This document shows, in pieces, positions 26,886 through 36,416 of a stretch of DNA of 52,157 nucleotides; position 1 is the first letter of the stretch; each line of letters begins with the position of its first letter. The translations under genes and the position numbers were made by a program. The notes beneath the pieces are model-generated. The model had not been told where the DNA came from. It searched no databases and saw only the letters and a list, made by a program, of their open reading frames with translations. This DNA is from an uncultured Aquimarina sp. Lineage in GTDB: Bacteria; Bacteroidota; Bacteroidia; Flavobacteriales; Flavobacteriaceae. The DNA is taken from assembly GCA_947498935.1 (NCBI GenBank), contig CANMMM010000025.1, forward strand, positions 1 through 52,157. The letters run 5' to 3'.

Positions 26886-27497
26886 ATGAGTCTATTTAGA
26901 AGATTATTTTCCTTAAAATCTAAATCAGACCAGAAGAATAAAGAAACGCTCTCAAACGATCGCAGTAAATATATGCCTGAAATCAACTTACCTGTTGATG
27001 AAAGTTTTATGATGAATTTCAAAAGAAACGGCGGCAAATTTTTATACTGTGATAGCGAAGAAGAAGTTCTTGATTCTTTTGATAAAATCCTATTAGAAAA
27101 TGATTGGTACGAAAAAGATGTTTGTTGTTTTGACATTGCTTTAGAACATAAGTTCTCTGGCTACAATCTTAATTATATAAAAAATACACCAGCCTCTTTC
27201 TTTTTTGCTACTTGCGAGTATCTAATTGCAGATAGTGGAGGGATTTTAGTTTCTTCTAATCAACTAAGAGAAAAAAAAATCACTGAGTTACCTGACAATT
27301 TCGTTATTTTAGCAGCTACTAGCCAATTAGTAAGTTCTATAAGCGAAGGCCTTAAAGGTATTAAAGAACAAAACAAAAATGCGATTCCATCAAATATAAC
27401 CACTATCAAAAACTTCGAACCACAGAAAGAAAAAGATTTTCTAAGCTACGGAAGTAGCTCAAAAAATCTATATTTGCTGCTGTTAGAAGATTTATAA
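26886..27497 (+). CDS. LUD domain protein (LutC-like)
   Basis: 203 residues from the ATG at 26886 (MSLFRRLFSL). The C-terminal 100 residues carry the LUD/YkgG pattern: 'FFFATCEYLIADSGGILVSS', then 'ELPDNFVILAATSQLVSSI'. In LutC-type proteins this fold takes part in lactate oxidation. Here there are no LutA or LutB partners, and the gene heads a phospholipid operon instead, so the lactate role should not be assumed. The start at 26886 follows the promoter at 26838; the frame's upstream codons overlap the promoter region. It is followed 1 bp later by cdsA. Confidence 0.8.
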   Translation: MSLFRRLFSLKSKSDQKNKETLSNDRSKYMPEINLPVDESFMMNFKRNGGKFLYCDSEEEVLDSFDKILLENDWYEKDVCCFDIALEHKFSGYNLNYIKNTPASFFFATCEYLIADSGGILVSSNQLREKKITELPDNFVILAATSQLVSSISEGLKGIKEQNKNAIPSNITTIKNFEPQKEKDFLSYGSSSKNLYLLLLEDL

Positions 27498-27498
27498 T

Positions 27499-28302
27499 AT
27501 GAAGGAACTGCTTACAAGATCTTTATCGGGGTTTTTATACGTCTCGATTCTACTAACAGCTATTTTTGTATCAAAATACACCTTTATCGGTGTGTTTTTT
27601 CTATTTGGAATTATATGCATTTATGAATTCCAAAAACTGATACATCTGAATCAAAAATGGCTATATGTAGTTTTTGTCGGTATTCTAGGACTTTTTCATT
27701 TTCCTCAAACACCCGATGGTATCATTTGGATCATTTTAGCACTAACCATTATCACACAATTATTTTTAGTGAGAGACTTGGTGACCATTAGAATCATTCC
27801 TATGTTTGAAAAAAGGAAATACCTAACTAGCATCTTCTTTTTAATTACAGCGATCGGATTTCTCACTTTACTCCCTATACACAATACTAATTACGAACCA
27901 ACACTTGTTGCTGGTGCATTATTAATGATATGGACTAATGACACTTTTGCATATCTAGTAGGTAAAAATTTTGGCAAGCACAAATTACTAGAACGCATCT
28001 CCCCTAAAAAAACAATCGAAGGCTTTATGGGAGGGATTGTTTTTTCATTACTTGCTGGGTATTTACTGGCTACCTACACCGATATATTATCACTACCTAC
28101 ATGGTTGGCAATAAGTCTAATTATGAGTATTTTTGGCACACTAGGCGATCTTATACAATCTAAGTTTAAACGACAAGCTGGTGTAAAGGACAGCGGTACT
28201 ATCATGCCTGGTCATGGCGGAATTTTTGACCGTTTGGACAGTATTATATTTGCCAGTCCATTTTTATATCTATTTTTACAAATTCTGAAATATGTTTCAT
28301 AA
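27499..28302 (+). CDS. cdsA: Phosphatidate cytidylyltransferase
   Basis: 267 residues with about seven to eight transmembrane helices. The CdsA signature is at the C-terminal side: 'SPKKTIEGFMGGIVFS' and 'LGDLIQSKFKRQAGVKDSGT' followed by 'PGHGGIFDRLDSI'. It makes CDP-diacylglycerol from CTP and phosphatidate at the inner membrane, the precursor for phosphatidylserine and phosphatidylglycerol. It starts 1 bp after the LUD stop and overlaps psd by 11 bp, so the three genes are translated from one message. Confidence 0.95.
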   Translation: MKELLTRSLSGFLYVSILLTAIFVSKYTFIGVFFLFGIICIYEFQKLIHLNQKWLYVVFVGILGLFHFPQTPDGIIWIILALTIITQLFLVRDLVTIRIIPMFEKRKYLTSIFFLITAIGFLTLLPIHNTNYEPTLVAGALLMIWTNDTFAYLVGKNFGKHKLLERISPKKTIEGFMGGIVFSLLAGYLLATYTDILSLPTWLAISLIMSIFGTLGDLIQSKFKRQAGVKDSGTIMPGHGGIFDRLDSIIFASPFLYLFLQILKYVS

Positions 28303-28939
28303 AGAAGGTTACAAAATCATCGCTACTGCTATTGTTATTTTTTTAGGTATCAACATTGCTGCCTATGTATCTATACAAGCACAAGAATGGATTATTGCTA
28401 TTTTTAGCATCTCATTTGTTTTTCTAATTCTTATTTTACAATTTTTTAGAAACCCTAAGCGAACAACTCAAATAGATGACCACACTGTTGTAGCTCCTGT
28501 AGATGGAAAAGTAGTGGTCATTGAAGAAGTTTTTGAAAAAGAATACTTTAAAGAAAAGAGATTACAAGTATCTATTTTTATGTCTCCTATCAATGTGCAT
28601 GTAACACGACATCCTATTAATGGAAAAGTAGCTTTTAGCAAATACCACCCAGGTAAATACCTTGTTGCTTGGCATCCAAAAGCATCTGAAGAAAATGAAA
28701 GAACCACTGTAGTAGTAAAAAATAAACACATCGACATCTTATACCGACAAATTGCTGGCGCCCTTGCTAAGCGTATTGTAAACTATGCCACCGAAGGAGA
28801 ACAAGTCTCACAAGGTAGCGATAGTGGTTTTATAAAATTTGGCTCTAGAGTAGACGTATACCTTCCACTAGGCACCCCTATAAATGTATCCTTGGATCAA
28901 AAAGTACGTGGTGGTGAAAGTGTGATTGCGAAGATTTAA
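28292..28939 (+). CDS. psd: Phosphatidylserine decarboxylase (short, archaeal-type)
   Basis: 215 residues with two N-terminal hydrophobic helices (about 8-28 and 33-51). 'VVAPVDGKV' (about 66-74) and 'MSPINVHVTRHPI' (about 97-109) are family motifs. The self-cleavage site GS is at residues 184-185 in 'GFIKFGSRVD', where Ser becomes the pyruvoyl group. It decarboxylates phosphatidylserine to phosphatidylethanolamine at the inner membrane. It is shorter than the E. coli enzyme, as expected for this subgroup. It overlaps cdsA by 11 bp and runs into the ACBP gene 7 bp later. Confidence 0.95.
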   Translation: MFHKEGYKIIATAIVIFLGINIAAYVSIQAQEWIIAIFSISFVFLILILQFFRNPKRTTQIDDHTVVAPVDGKVVVIEEVFEKEYFKEKRLQVSIFMSPINVHVTRHPINGKVAFSKYHPGKYLVAWHPKASEENERTTVVVKNKHIDILYRQIAGALAKRIVNYATEGEQVSQGSDSGFIKFGSRVDVYLPLGTPINVSLDQKVRGGESVIAKI

Positions 28940-28946
28940 TAAACAT

Positions 28947-29219
28947 ATGACAAACGAGGAACTACATACCAATTTCCTAAAGGCTTTTGAAAAAGCATCT
29001 AATACCAAAATCCAATTACCCCCTGATATCATGCTTCATTTTTATGCTTATTACAAGCAAGCAACACATACAGAAGAAATAGGTTTTTACATACCTTCCG
29101 GCAGCAGCGAACTCAGGAATGCTTTTAAACTGAATGCACTATTTCAAGTAAAAAACTTAACACCAGACGAAGCTAAACTGAAATACATTGAATTAGTGAA
29201 TACTTATATCACTGATTAA
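28947..29219 (+). CDS. Acyl-CoA-binding protein
   Basis: 90 residues from ATG 28947 (MTNEELHTNF). This is the four-helix ACBP fold, with 'KIQLPPDIMLHFYAYYKQAT' matching the conserved 'l..yaLYKQAt' core and a final helix 'LTPDEAKLKYIELVNTYI'. It binds long-chain acyl-CoA in the cytosol and may feed acyl groups to phospholipid synthesis, which fits its place after cdsA and psd. The frame begins seven codons earlier inside psd, but this ATG gives the family's normal start. Bacterial ACBPs are uncommon outside groups such as Bacteroidota. Confidence 0.9.
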   Translation: MTNEELHTNFLKAFEKASNTKIQLPPDIMLHFYAYYKQATHTEEIGFYIPSGSSELRNAFKLNALFQVKNLTPDEAKLKYIELVNTYITD

Positions 29220-29268
29220 AACACAACACCAAACTATTTATAGAAAACACATAGCATCAAATACAATC

Positions 29269-29308
29269 ACCCCTAGCCTAATAAACTTAAGCTTGGGGTA
29301 ATTTTTTG
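29269..29308 (+). terminator. Terminator of the LUD-cdsA-psd-ACBP unit
   Basis: ACCCCTAGC (29269-29277) pairs with GCTTGGGGT (29291-29299) with one mismatch, followed by a T-run at 29302-29307. The rest of the gap to 29596 shows no gene. Confidence 0.8.
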
Positions 29309-29596
29309 CATCTAATTTCTTTTTCACCATACCCCTACTTATAACACACACATATTAGCTTAACCAACTACAAAGCCTAGTCTCCATTTATTCTCGCCTG
29401 AGCTACAGGAATACTTTATCAGTACCAGATATTACACCTAAGCCTAAAACAAAACACAACTCACATACATTTGTATCAGAAACAACAGCTATTCTAGCAA
29501 CTGCTCATAACAAAAAAAGCAGTTTTACAAACACTATAGAAAGTTATGAATAGTGGTGTGTTTCAAAAAAAATGTATCATTTAAAAATTTAAAATT

Positions 29597-30133
29597 ATGC
29601 CTAATAAGAAAGATTGGAAAACAACTGCTACAAAAAATAGAGCAGCCAGAACACAATTCGAAGTTGATCAAATGGGTGAGGACTCAAATTTAGTATCAAC
29701 ACAGCATCACAAGATCCCTAAGAGCCTTCTAGACACCATGTATACCGAAGCAGAACTGGCTGCTTCCCAAGGAAACAAAGAAGCTCAAGAGTTTATTGAC
29801 ACATCAGGAACTATAAATCAACTAAAAAACATGGAAGCCATACTTATGCCTGGCCCACCTCCTGAACTCCGTAACGACGACCCTGGCGCTGGCATGGATT
29901 TATTTCAATACAACGACGGAAGTTTAACTCCTAGAAGCGCTAAAAGCCAACAACTCGCTGATGAGTACGCTACGAAAGACTGGGCAGCAATGACACAAAC
30001 CGTTAAAGATTTACATACTATGGCTGAACCTAATGACGCAGAAAGAGCAAGAAAAGCACTTAAATCATTTGAAATCAATCCAATAGATAAAAAAATAGAA
30101 AAAAGAAATCGAACACCGAGTCCAAGTAGATAA
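29597..30133 (+). CDS. Orphan HNH/AHH-nuclease-like hypothetical protein
   Basis: 178 residues, hydrophilic, with no signal peptide. Residues 35-47 read 'STQHHKIPKSLLD', followed about 30 residues later by an Asn ('INQLKNMEAILM') and a Pro/Gly-rich segment 'PGPPPELRNDDPGAGMD'. That order (H-H-x-I-P, then N, then a Pro-rich loop) is like the HNH/endonuclease VII superfamily found at the C-termini of polymorphic toxins. The last catalytic His is not evident, so activity is doubtful. It lacks a toxin N-terminus, and there is no neighbouring immunity gene. It stands alone between a lipid operon and valS, with a basic tail. The function is uncertain. Confidence 0.65.
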   Translation: MPNKKDWKTTATKNRAARTQFEVDQMGEDSNLVSTQHHKIPKSLLDTMYTEAELAASQGNKEAQEFIDTSGTINQLKNMEAILMPGPPPELRNDDPGAGMDLFQYNDGSLTPRSAKSQQLADEYATKDWAAMTQTVKDLHTMAEPNDAERARKALKSFEINPIDKKIEKRNRTPSPSR

Positions 30134-30142
30134 TATCACAGA

Positions 30143-30287
30143 GAAGTGATTTACACTTTAGCCACAAAAATCATTTACACCCAAATTGTGCAATTTTTGA
30201 GTTCTGCAGCGTTGCTATTCAAAAAGCACTGTCTTTGGTCACAAAATCTTCGATTTTTACTAAAACAGAGAAAGTGTACACAACTTC
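30143..30287. repeat. Family B intergenic repeat, copy 3 (complete)
   Basis: The left end is GAAGTGATTTACACTTT and the right end AAAGTGTACACAACTTC, an inverted pair. The interior shares 'GGTCACAAAATCTTCGA' with copy 2 (TGATCACAAAATCTTCGA). It lies 10 bp after the HNH-like gene and just before the valS terminator. Confidence 0.8.
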
Positions 30288-30290
30288 CAA

Positions 30291-30335
30291 AAAAAAGTAT
30301 AGACTGCTAAAAAAATAACAGTCTATACTTTTTTA
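30291..30335 (-). terminator. Terminator of valS
   Basis: AAAAAAGTATAGACTG (30291-30306) pairs perfectly with CAGTCTATACTTTTTT (30319-30334) around a 12-base loop. Runs of A and T on either side allow action in both directions, between two convergent genes. Confidence 0.9.
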
Positions 30336-30353
30336 CTTCGTTTATTTATTATG

Positions 30354-32984
30354 TTATCCTAAATTAGCAAGACTTGCTTTTAATGTTGCTATTTTCGCCT
30401 CTGCATCTGCCTGCTTCTTTCTTTCGTTAGCAATTACTTGTTCTGGCGCATTATTAACAAAACGTTCGTTTGCTAATTTTTTCTGCACTGATTTCAGAAA
30501 ACCTTCTGTGTACACAAGTTCATCCGTAAGCTTTTTAATCTCATCTTCAACATTTATCGCTCCTGCAATCGGAATAAAATATTCATTGGATTTTACTCTA
30601 AAAGAAAGTGCTCCTTCTACTGCTGCATCTACATATGCTAATGCATCAATGTTTCCTAATTTAGTAATTACCGCATCAAAGGTATCTTGTATCTTTTCAT
30701 TATTCAACACAGACAGTCCTATTGATTCTTTAAAAGAAATATTCTTTTCTTTTCGTATTGTTCGAATACCCGACACCACATCTGCTGCCAATTCAAATTC
30801 TTTGATCAATGCTTGATCAACAGTTTCTACTTCAGGCCATTGTGCTATAATTAATGCTTCTTGTTCTGTTCGGTCTGCAATTTGATGCCAAATTTCTTCG
30901 GAAATAAAAGGCACAAAAGGATGTAGTATTTTTAGGTTATCTTCTAATAAACTAATCACTTGTTTATATGTTACAGCATCAATTGGTGTTTGATACGCTG
31001 GTTTTACCATTTCTAATAACCAACTACAGAAATCATCCCATATGAGCTTATAGGTAGTCATTAACGCATCACTAATTCTGTATTTTGAATAGTGATCTTC
31101 TAATACCACTAATACTTCCTGAAACTTAGCCTGATACCAAGCTATTGCGGTTTTAGCTGCTATAGGTTGCGGAATATTTTCGGCTACTTCCCATCCAAAA
31201 ATCAATCGAGATGCATTAAAAATCTTATTTACAAAGGCACTTCCTTGCTTACACAAATCTTCGTCAAACATTAAGTCATTACCTGCTGGCGAACTCAATA
31301 GCATTCCTACTCGAATCCCATCCGCTCCATATTGATCAATTAAATCTAATGGATCTGGCGAGTTTCCTAGTGATTTTGACATTTTACGACGTTGCTTATC
31401 TCTTACAATCCCTGTAAGATACACGTTCGTAAACGGTTTTTCTTTTCTATATTCGAATCCAGCTATGATCATACGCGCTACCCAGAAAAATAAAATTTCG
31501 GGAGCTGTAACTAAATCATTTGTTGGATAATAATAATTAATCTCTTTATTATCGGGTTCTAAAATTCCATTAAACACACTCATAGGCCACAACCAAGAAG
31601 AAAACCATGTATCTAACGCGTCTGGATCTTGTGTTAGTGCCGCATCGGATAGCGCTGCATCTCCTGTTTTCTGCCTTGCTAATTCTAAGGCTTCCTCCCT
31701 ACTCTCTGCTACTACAAAATCATCTTTTCCTTCTCCATAGAAATAAGCCGGTATCTGATGTCCCCACCACAATTGACGAGAAATATTCCAATCTCTCACA
31801 TTTTCCATCCAGTAACGATAAGTGCTGATAAATTTATCTGGTACTAGATTTACGTCTTTTTCCAATACAGCATCTAGCGCAGGTTTAGCCAATGCTTCCA
31901 TTTTTAGAAACCACTGATCACTTAATCTTGGCTCTATAACCGCCTTGGTACGCTCACTTGTACCTACCTTATTTATATGCGTTTCTATTTTCTCTAAAGC
32001 TCCGATACTATCCAGCTCTTTTGCAATCTCTTTTCTTACTACAAAACGATCTTTCCCTTCATAATGCAATCCATTACTATTCAATGTCGCATCTTCATTA
32101 AAGATATCTATTACCTCTAATTGATGTTTATCCCCTAGCACTTTATCATTTTGATCGTGCGCTGGGGTTACTTTTAGACATCCTGTACCAAACTCCACAT
32201 CTACATAGGCATCTGTAATAATCGGGATAGCTCTGTTGACAATTGGTACGATTGCTTTTTTACCTTTGAGATGCGTAAAACGTTCGTCATCTGGATTGAT
32301 ACATATTGCTGTATCCCCCATAATAGTCTCTGGACGCGTGGTTGCTACTGTGATTACCTCTTCTGTTCCTTCTATTTTGTAATTTAAATAATATAAATTA
32401 CCTTGTTTCTCTTCGAATATTACTTCTTCATCGGACAAGGTAGTTTTTGCTTGAGGATCCCAATTGACCATTCTATACCCTCTGTAGATCATCCCTTTAT
32501 TATATAAATCTACAAACACCTTGATGACAGAAGCAGACAGATTGTCATCCATCGTAAAAGCAGTACGCTCCCAATCACAAGATGCACCTAATTTTTTGAG
32601 CTGTTCTAGTATAATCCCTCCATGCTTGTGTGTCCACTCCCATGCATGCTCTAGAAACTCTTCTCTGGTTAAATCATTTTTATCAATCCCTTCTTCTTTA
32701 AGCTTGGCTACTACTTTTGCTTCTGTAGCAATGGACGCATGATCTGTACCTGGTACCCAACAAGCGTTATACCCTTTGAGCCTAGCTCTACGAATCAATA
32801 CGTCTTGAATCGTATTATTAAGCATGTGCCCCATATGTAGTACTCCTGTGACATTAGGAGGTGGTATGACGATGGTGTAAGCTTCTCTGTCATCAACCTC
32901 TGAATGAAAATAGTTATTTTCCATCCAGTAGTTATACCACTTTTCTTCTACCGATTTTGCATCATACTTTGTTGATAAAGCCAT
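30354..32984 (-). CDS. valS: Valyl-tRNA synthetase
   Basis: 876 residues from the ATG at 32984 ([10 protein letters not shown]). It is a class I synthetase: the HIGH-type motif is in '[16 protein letters not shown]' (about 43-58) and KMSKS is in '[10 protein letters not shown]'. The large editing domain lies between them ('[13 protein letters not shown]'), the anticodon-binding helical domain follows, and a C-terminal coiled coil ends the protein. It charges tRNA-Val in the cytosol and hydrolyses mischarged Thr-tRNA-Val. The open frame continues 11 codons upstream to a TTG at 33017, but the promoter element at 33015-33022 overlaps that codon, so the ATG is the start. Confidence 0.97.
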   Translation of the reverse strand: MALSTKYDAKSVEEKWYNYWMENNYFHSEVDDREAYTIVIPPPNVTGVLHMGHMLNNTIQDVLIRRARLKGYNACWVPGTDHASIATEAKVVAKLKEEGIDKNDLTREEFLEHAWEWTHKHGGIILEQLKKLGASCDWERTAFTMDDNLSASVIKVFVDLYNKGMIYRGYRMVNWDPQAKTTLSDEEVIFEEKQGNLYYLNYKIEGTEEVITVATTRPETIMGDTAICINPDDERFTHLKGKKAIVPIVNRAIPIITDAYVDVEFGTGCLKVTPAHDQNDKVLGDKHQLEVIDIFNEDATLNSNGLHYEGKDRFVVRKEIAKELDSIGALEKIETHINKVGTSERTKAVIEPRLSDQWFLKMEALAKPALDAVLEKDVNLVPDKFISTYRYWMENVRDWNISRQLWWGHQIPAYFYGEGKDDFVVAESREEALELARQKTGDAALSDAALTQDPDALDTWFSSWLWPMSVFNGILEPDNKEINYYYPTNDLVTAPEILFFWVARMIIAGFEYRKEKPFTNVYLTGIVRDKQRRKMSKSLGNSPDPLDLIDQYGADGIRVGMLLSSPAGNDLMFDEDLCKQGSAFVNKIFNASRLIFGWEVAENIPQPIAAKTAIAWYQAKFQEVLVVLEDHYSKYRISDALMTTYKLIWDDFCSWLLEMVKPAYQTPIDAVTYKQVISLLEDNLKILHPFVPFISEEIWHQIADRTEQEALIIAQWPEVETVDQALIKEFELAADVVSGIRTIRKEKNISFKESIGLSVLNNEKIQDTFDAVITKLGNIDALAYVDAAVEGALSFRVKSNEYFIPIAGAINVEDEIKKLTDELVYTEGFLKSVQKKLANERFVNNAPEQVIANERKKQADAEAKIATLKASLANLG

Positions 32985-33014
32985 ACTTTGGTCTGATTTT
33001 TGATTTTTAAAATG

Positions 33015-33022
33015 CAAAAGTA
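33015..33022 (-). promoter_or_regulatory. -7 promoter element for valS
   Basis: The minus strand reads TACTTTTG, a TAnnTTTG match, 30 bp before the valS ATG. It overlaps the alternative TTG codon and so rules out the longer start. Confidence 0.5.
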
Positions 33023-33109
33023 ATTATTATCTCTGACAAGTTGAAAGTCTTTTTCAATTTTGAAGTTGGGTAAAAAGTAACTACTTTTACACATATAAAA
33101 CCCTACGTT

Positions 33110-33514
33110 ATGAAAAAAATAATGATGATTTTATTTATTGGATTTCTTGGTGCTACTATGACTGCTCAGGAAGCTAAAGCCAAAATAGAATTTAAATCAG
33201 ATGTTATCGATTACGGAGAAATCGCTAAAGGCAGTGATGGCGTTCGCCAATTTGAATTCACCAATACAGGGGATGCTCCTTTAATTATTTCTAGAGTTTA
33301 TTCTAGTTGTGGATGTACTATTCCTAAAAAACCAGAGGAACCTATAGCTCCTGGTGCTACTGGAACTATCGAGGTTAAATACGACACGAAACGTGTAGGT
33401 CCTATCAGAAAAACAATTACGGTATATTCTAATGCTGAGGAAGCTACAAAAGCTATTAAAATTAAAGGTACTGTTTTAGATGCCTCGAAAAGCATTCTAG
33501 AAGAGAAGAATTAA
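33110..33514 (+). CDS. DUF1573 domain protein, exported
   Basis: 134 residues. The signal peptide at 1-19 ends TMTA-Q. The mature part is a single Ig-like DUF1573 domain, with 'FKSDVIDYGEIAKGSDGVRQ', 'FEFTNTGDAPLIISRV', then 'SSCGCTIPKKPEEPIAPG' and 'GTIEVKYDTKRVGP'. The SCGCT pair of Cys is the hallmark of the family. It is a periplasmic protein of unknown function, very common in Bacteroidota. It is divergent from valS, with 125 bp between the start codons, and has a strong terminator at 33542. Confidence 0.9.
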   Translation: MKKIMMILFIGFLGATMTAQEAKAKIEFKSDVIDYGEIAKGSDGVRQFEFTNTGDAPLIISRVYSSCGCTIPKKPEEPIAPGATGTIEVKYDTKRVGPIRKTITVYSNAEEATKAIKIKGTVLDASKSILEEKN

Positions 33515-33541
33515 TCTCATTTTAGATCCAAAATAGATGAC

Positions 33542-33575
33542 AAGGTTTTACTTTATAAAGTAAAACCTTTTTTTA
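33542..33575 (+). terminator. Terminator of the DUF1573 gene
   Basis: AAGGTTTTACTT (33542-33553) pairs perfectly with AAGTAAAACCTT (33558-33569) around TATA, followed by a T-run to 33574. Confidence 0.9.
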
Positions 33576-33651
33576 TGAACTGTTTTTACATTTTATAGGT
33601 TTCATAGTACTTCTTATACAAAGGAATCATTTTTATTCATTACTCTATTTC

Positions 33652-33739
33652 GCGTTAGGGATCGAAGTGGAAATCCCACAGCCCGACCTAAGGAGGTGCG
33701 AGGAATTGTAGCGCAGCGCCCGACCCTTGGGGAACGCCC
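33652..33739 (-). repeat. Family A intergenic repeat, copy 4 (GGAATTG subtype)
   Basis: It reads GCGTTAGGGAT at the left and GGAACGCCC at the right, with 'GAAGTGGAAATCCCAC', 'GAGGAATTG' and 'GCGCAGCGCCCGACC' inside. It matches copies 3 and 5. It lies between the DUF1573 terminator and the aminotransferase gene. Confidence 0.85.
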
Positions 33740-33891
33740 TTATCACTTAGCAGCAACTAGTTTTCTACACACGACAACCAAACTTAAAACTGTATCATGA
33801 AATTAGCATATGGATTCATAAAATAAAAGTCCAACAACAGCAATATCTTTATGAAAACAGCAACAAGTAGTACAGAAAACCTAAATAATCT

Positions 33892-33961
33892 CAAATTTCC
33901 TGATATTTTAAAAAATATATATTATTATTTAACTTAATTACCGAATATTTTAGGAAATTTG
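33892..33961. promoter_or_regulatory. Spaced inverted repeat upstream of the aminotransferase
   Basis: CAAATTTCCT (33892-33901) and its exact reverse complement AGGAAATTTG (33952-33961) flank 50 bp of AT-only DNA. They end 31 bp before the aminotransferase start. It could be a looping operator or a cruciform; no regulator is identified. Confidence 0.35.
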
Positions 33962-33992
33962 CAGCTATTTTTATGTAAGAAAATCTGGGAAA

Positions 33993-35222
33993 ATGCCTGT
34001 AATATCAAGTAAGGGTAAAATGATGCCTGAATCACCGATTCGAAAGTTGGTACCCTTTGCAGAAAAAGCGGTAGCGGAAGGAAAACATATTTTCCACCTT
34101 AATATCGGTCAGCCCGATATAAAAACTCCTGCAATAGCGCTAGAAGCAATTAGAAACCACAATCTAGATGTATTGGCATATAGCCACTCTGCTGGTTTTG
34201 AAAGTTTCCGAAAAAAACTGGCAACTTATTATGGTAAGCATGACATTTCTGTAACTGCAAACGACATCCTGATTACTACAGGAGGTAGTGAGGCACTTAT
34301 CTTTACAATGGGAAGCATCACTGACCCAGGAGATGAAATTATTGTTCCTGAGCCTTTTTATGCTAATTATTACAGCTTTTCTACTCAATCTACGGTTAAA
34401 GTAGTACCTGTAATCTCTAAGATAGAAGACGGGTTCGCACTACCCGCTATCAATGAGTTTGAGAAACTAATCACCTCTAAAACAAAAGCTATTTTAATTT
34501 GCAACCCAGGAAACCCCACAGGTTACCTGTACAGCAAAGAGGAAATTAAACAGCTAGCTGCACTTGCTATTAAGTATGATCTTTTCTTAATCTCTGATGA
34601 AGTGTATCGTGAATTCGTTTATGATGGATCTGAACACTATTCTATTTTACAAGAAGAATCGCTACACGAGCATGCGATCGTAGTAGATTCTGTATCTAAA
34701 CGCTACAGTATGTGTGGAGCACGTATCGGATGTATGGTAAGTAAAAATAAGAGCGTTATCGAAACTGCAATGAAATTTGCACAAGCTAGATTAAGCCCTC
34801 CCACACTGGCACAAATAGCTAGTGAGGCTGCCTTAGACACTCCTGCTTCTTATTATACCGAAACTGTAAAAAAATACAAGGCTAGAAGGGATACATTAGT
34901 AGCTGGACTACAGGAAATACCGGGAATACAAGTTGCTACTCCTAATGGTGCTTTTTATTGCATCGTAGCACTTCCTGTAAAGAATGCTGAACATTTTTCT
35001 AAATGGCTATTGTCTGAATTTGAGGTTGACAAACAAACTGTAATGTTAGCTCCGGCAGCTGGTTTTTATTCTAGCCCCAACCAAGGCATTAATCAAGTTC
35101 GTATTGCATATGTGTTAAACAAAAGAGATCTACAAAAAGCTATGCAAATTTTGCGTCTAGCTTTAGAAAAATATCAAAAAATAGAAGAGCATATTATGAA
35201 AAAGGCTAATTTTAGCCTGTAA
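33993..35222 (+). CDS. PLP-dependent class I/II aminotransferase (aspartate aminotransferase-like)
   Basis: 409 residues of fold-type I. Substrate and cofactor residues visible are 'NIGQPDIKTP' near the N-terminus, Asn174 in 'NPGNPTG', Asp202 and Tyr205 in 'SDEVYREFVY', and the PLP Lys236 in 'DSVSKRYSMCGARIG'. It transfers an amino group between an amino acid and a 2-oxo acid in the cytosol, probably with aspartate or an aromatic amino acid as donor. Subfamily I-gamma is the best guess. It is followed at 12 bp by murB on the same strand. The start ATG at 33993 is preceded by an inverted repeat. Confidence 0.93.
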   Translation: MPVISSKGKMMPESPIRKLVPFAEKAVAEGKHIFHLNIGQPDIKTPAIALEAIRNHNLDVLAYSHSAGFESFRKKLATYYGKHDISVTANDILITTGGSEALIFTMGSITDPGDEIIVPEPFYANYYSFSTQSTVKVVPVISKIEDGFALPAINEFEKLITSKTKAILICNPGNPTGYLYSKEEIKQLAALAIKYDLFLISDEVYREFVYDGSEHYSILQEESLHEHAIVVDSVSKRYSMCGARIGCMVSKNKSVIETAMKFAQARLSPPTLAQIASEAALDTPASYYTETVKKYKARRDTLVAGLQEIPGIQVATPNGAFYCIVALPVKNAEHFSKWLLSEFEVDKQTVMLAPAAGFYSSPNQGINQVRIAYVLNKRDLQKAMQILRLALEKYQKIEEHIMKKANFSL

Positions 35223-35234
35223 AACTATATTCTC

Positions 35235-36254
35235 TTGGAAATAACATACAATAAGTCTCTAAAAAATCTTAATACATTTGGCATAGACGCTCACGCTACT
35301 GGTTATATAGCAATACACTCTGAACGTGAATTGACAACTATCTTAAGCCAGTACCGTGATACCACTACTTTTTTTATACTTAGTGGAGGTAGTAACATGT
35401 TATTAACCCAAAATATAGACGCCCTTGTTTTACACCTATGCATAAAGGGCATTACCACAGACGTAGAAGAAGACAAAAACACTGTCTTAGTAACTGCTAA
35501 TGCAGGAGAGAATTGGCATGATTTCGTACAGTTTTGTATTCGTCATAACTATGGAGGCATCGAAAATTTATCACTAATACCAGGATATGTAGGCAGTGCC
35601 CCTATACAAAATATCGGAGCCTATGGAGTGGAACTCAAAGATACATTTGTAAAATGTGAGACTATTGAAATTGCATCGGGACAAAAAAAAACATTCACCG
35701 CTGAGGAATGTAATTTTGGTTACCGAAATTCTATTTTCAAAAATGAGTTAAAAAACAAATACATCATCACACAAATAACTCTGAGACTTACCACAAGACA
35801 CCACCAACTCTACACTTCTTATGGCGCAATCGAAAATGCACTAGCTGCAAAAAATATATCACAACCCAGCATACAAGAGGTAGCTGAGGCTGTTATAGAA
35901 ATCAGAAAAAGCAAACTCCCAGATCCCGCTAAAATAGGTAATAGCGGTAGTTTTTTTAAAAACCCTATAGTCACTATAGAACTATTTAACACACTGCAAC
36001 AAACGTACACCGATATACCACATTATCACATAGATAATAACACTATAAAAATACCTGCTGGATGGCTTATCGAACAATGTGGTTTTAAAGGAAAAAAACA
36101 AGGGAATGCTGGAGTTCACTCTAAGCAAGCATTGGTATTAGTAAATTACGGTGATGCTACTGGGAAAGAAATCTTAACACTTTCTACTGATATTAAAGCA
36201 TCTGTTTTGAAAAAATTCAATATTTCATTAGAAACAGAAGTGAACATTTTTTAA
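35235..36254 (+). CDS. murB: UDP-N-acetylmuramate dehydrogenase, TTG start
   Basis: 339 residues. The FAD-binding segment 'ILSGGSNMLLTQN' is at about 55-67, 'SLIPGYVGSAPIQNIGAYG' at about 117-135 and the catalytic Ser in 'NSGSFFKNP' at about 236-244. 'CGFKGKKQGNAGVHSKQAL' lies near the C-terminus. It reduces UDP-GlcNAc-enolpyruvate with NADPH to UDP-MurNAc in peptidoglycan synthesis. The only start that gives the full FAD domain is TTG at 35235 (read MEITYNKSLK); no ATG or GTG is available in the first 50 codons upstream of the flavin site. The length fits the E. coli-type long form. It is transcribed with the aminotransferase, 12 bp apart. Confidence 0.93.
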   Translation: MEITYNKSLKNLNTFGIDAHATGYIAIHSERELTTILSQYRDTTTFFILSGGSNMLLTQNIDALVLHLCIKGITTDVEEDKNTVLVTANAGENWHDFVQFCIRHNYGGIENLSLIPGYVGSAPIQNIGAYGVELKDTFVKCETIEIASGQKKTFTAEECNFGYRNSIFKNELKNKYIITQITLRLTTRHHQLYTSYGAIENALAAKNISQPSIQEVAEAVIEIRKSKLPDPAKIGNSGSFFKNPIVTIELFNTLQQTYTDIPHYHIDNNTIKIPAGWLIEQCGFKGKKQGNAGVHSKQALVLVNYGDATGKEILTLSTDIKASVLKKFNISLETEVNIF

Positions 36255-36416
36255 CGAGGCTACCTCTATTTTTCACTTGGTTTATTTTTAGCTATTTTTC
36301 TTTGTATCTTTGCTACAGTGTGTATCGCATAGAATAAGATACACTTATGTTCGCTACTGGACAAAAGCGCACTTATGTACCAATAGTAAATGTAGCGAAC
36401 TATAAAAAAACAGACA

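Noticed and set aside
26886..27497. Annotation as a lactate-utilisation enzyme
   Set aside because: Only a LUD fold is visible; LutA/LutB partners are absent and the gene heads a phospholipid operon.
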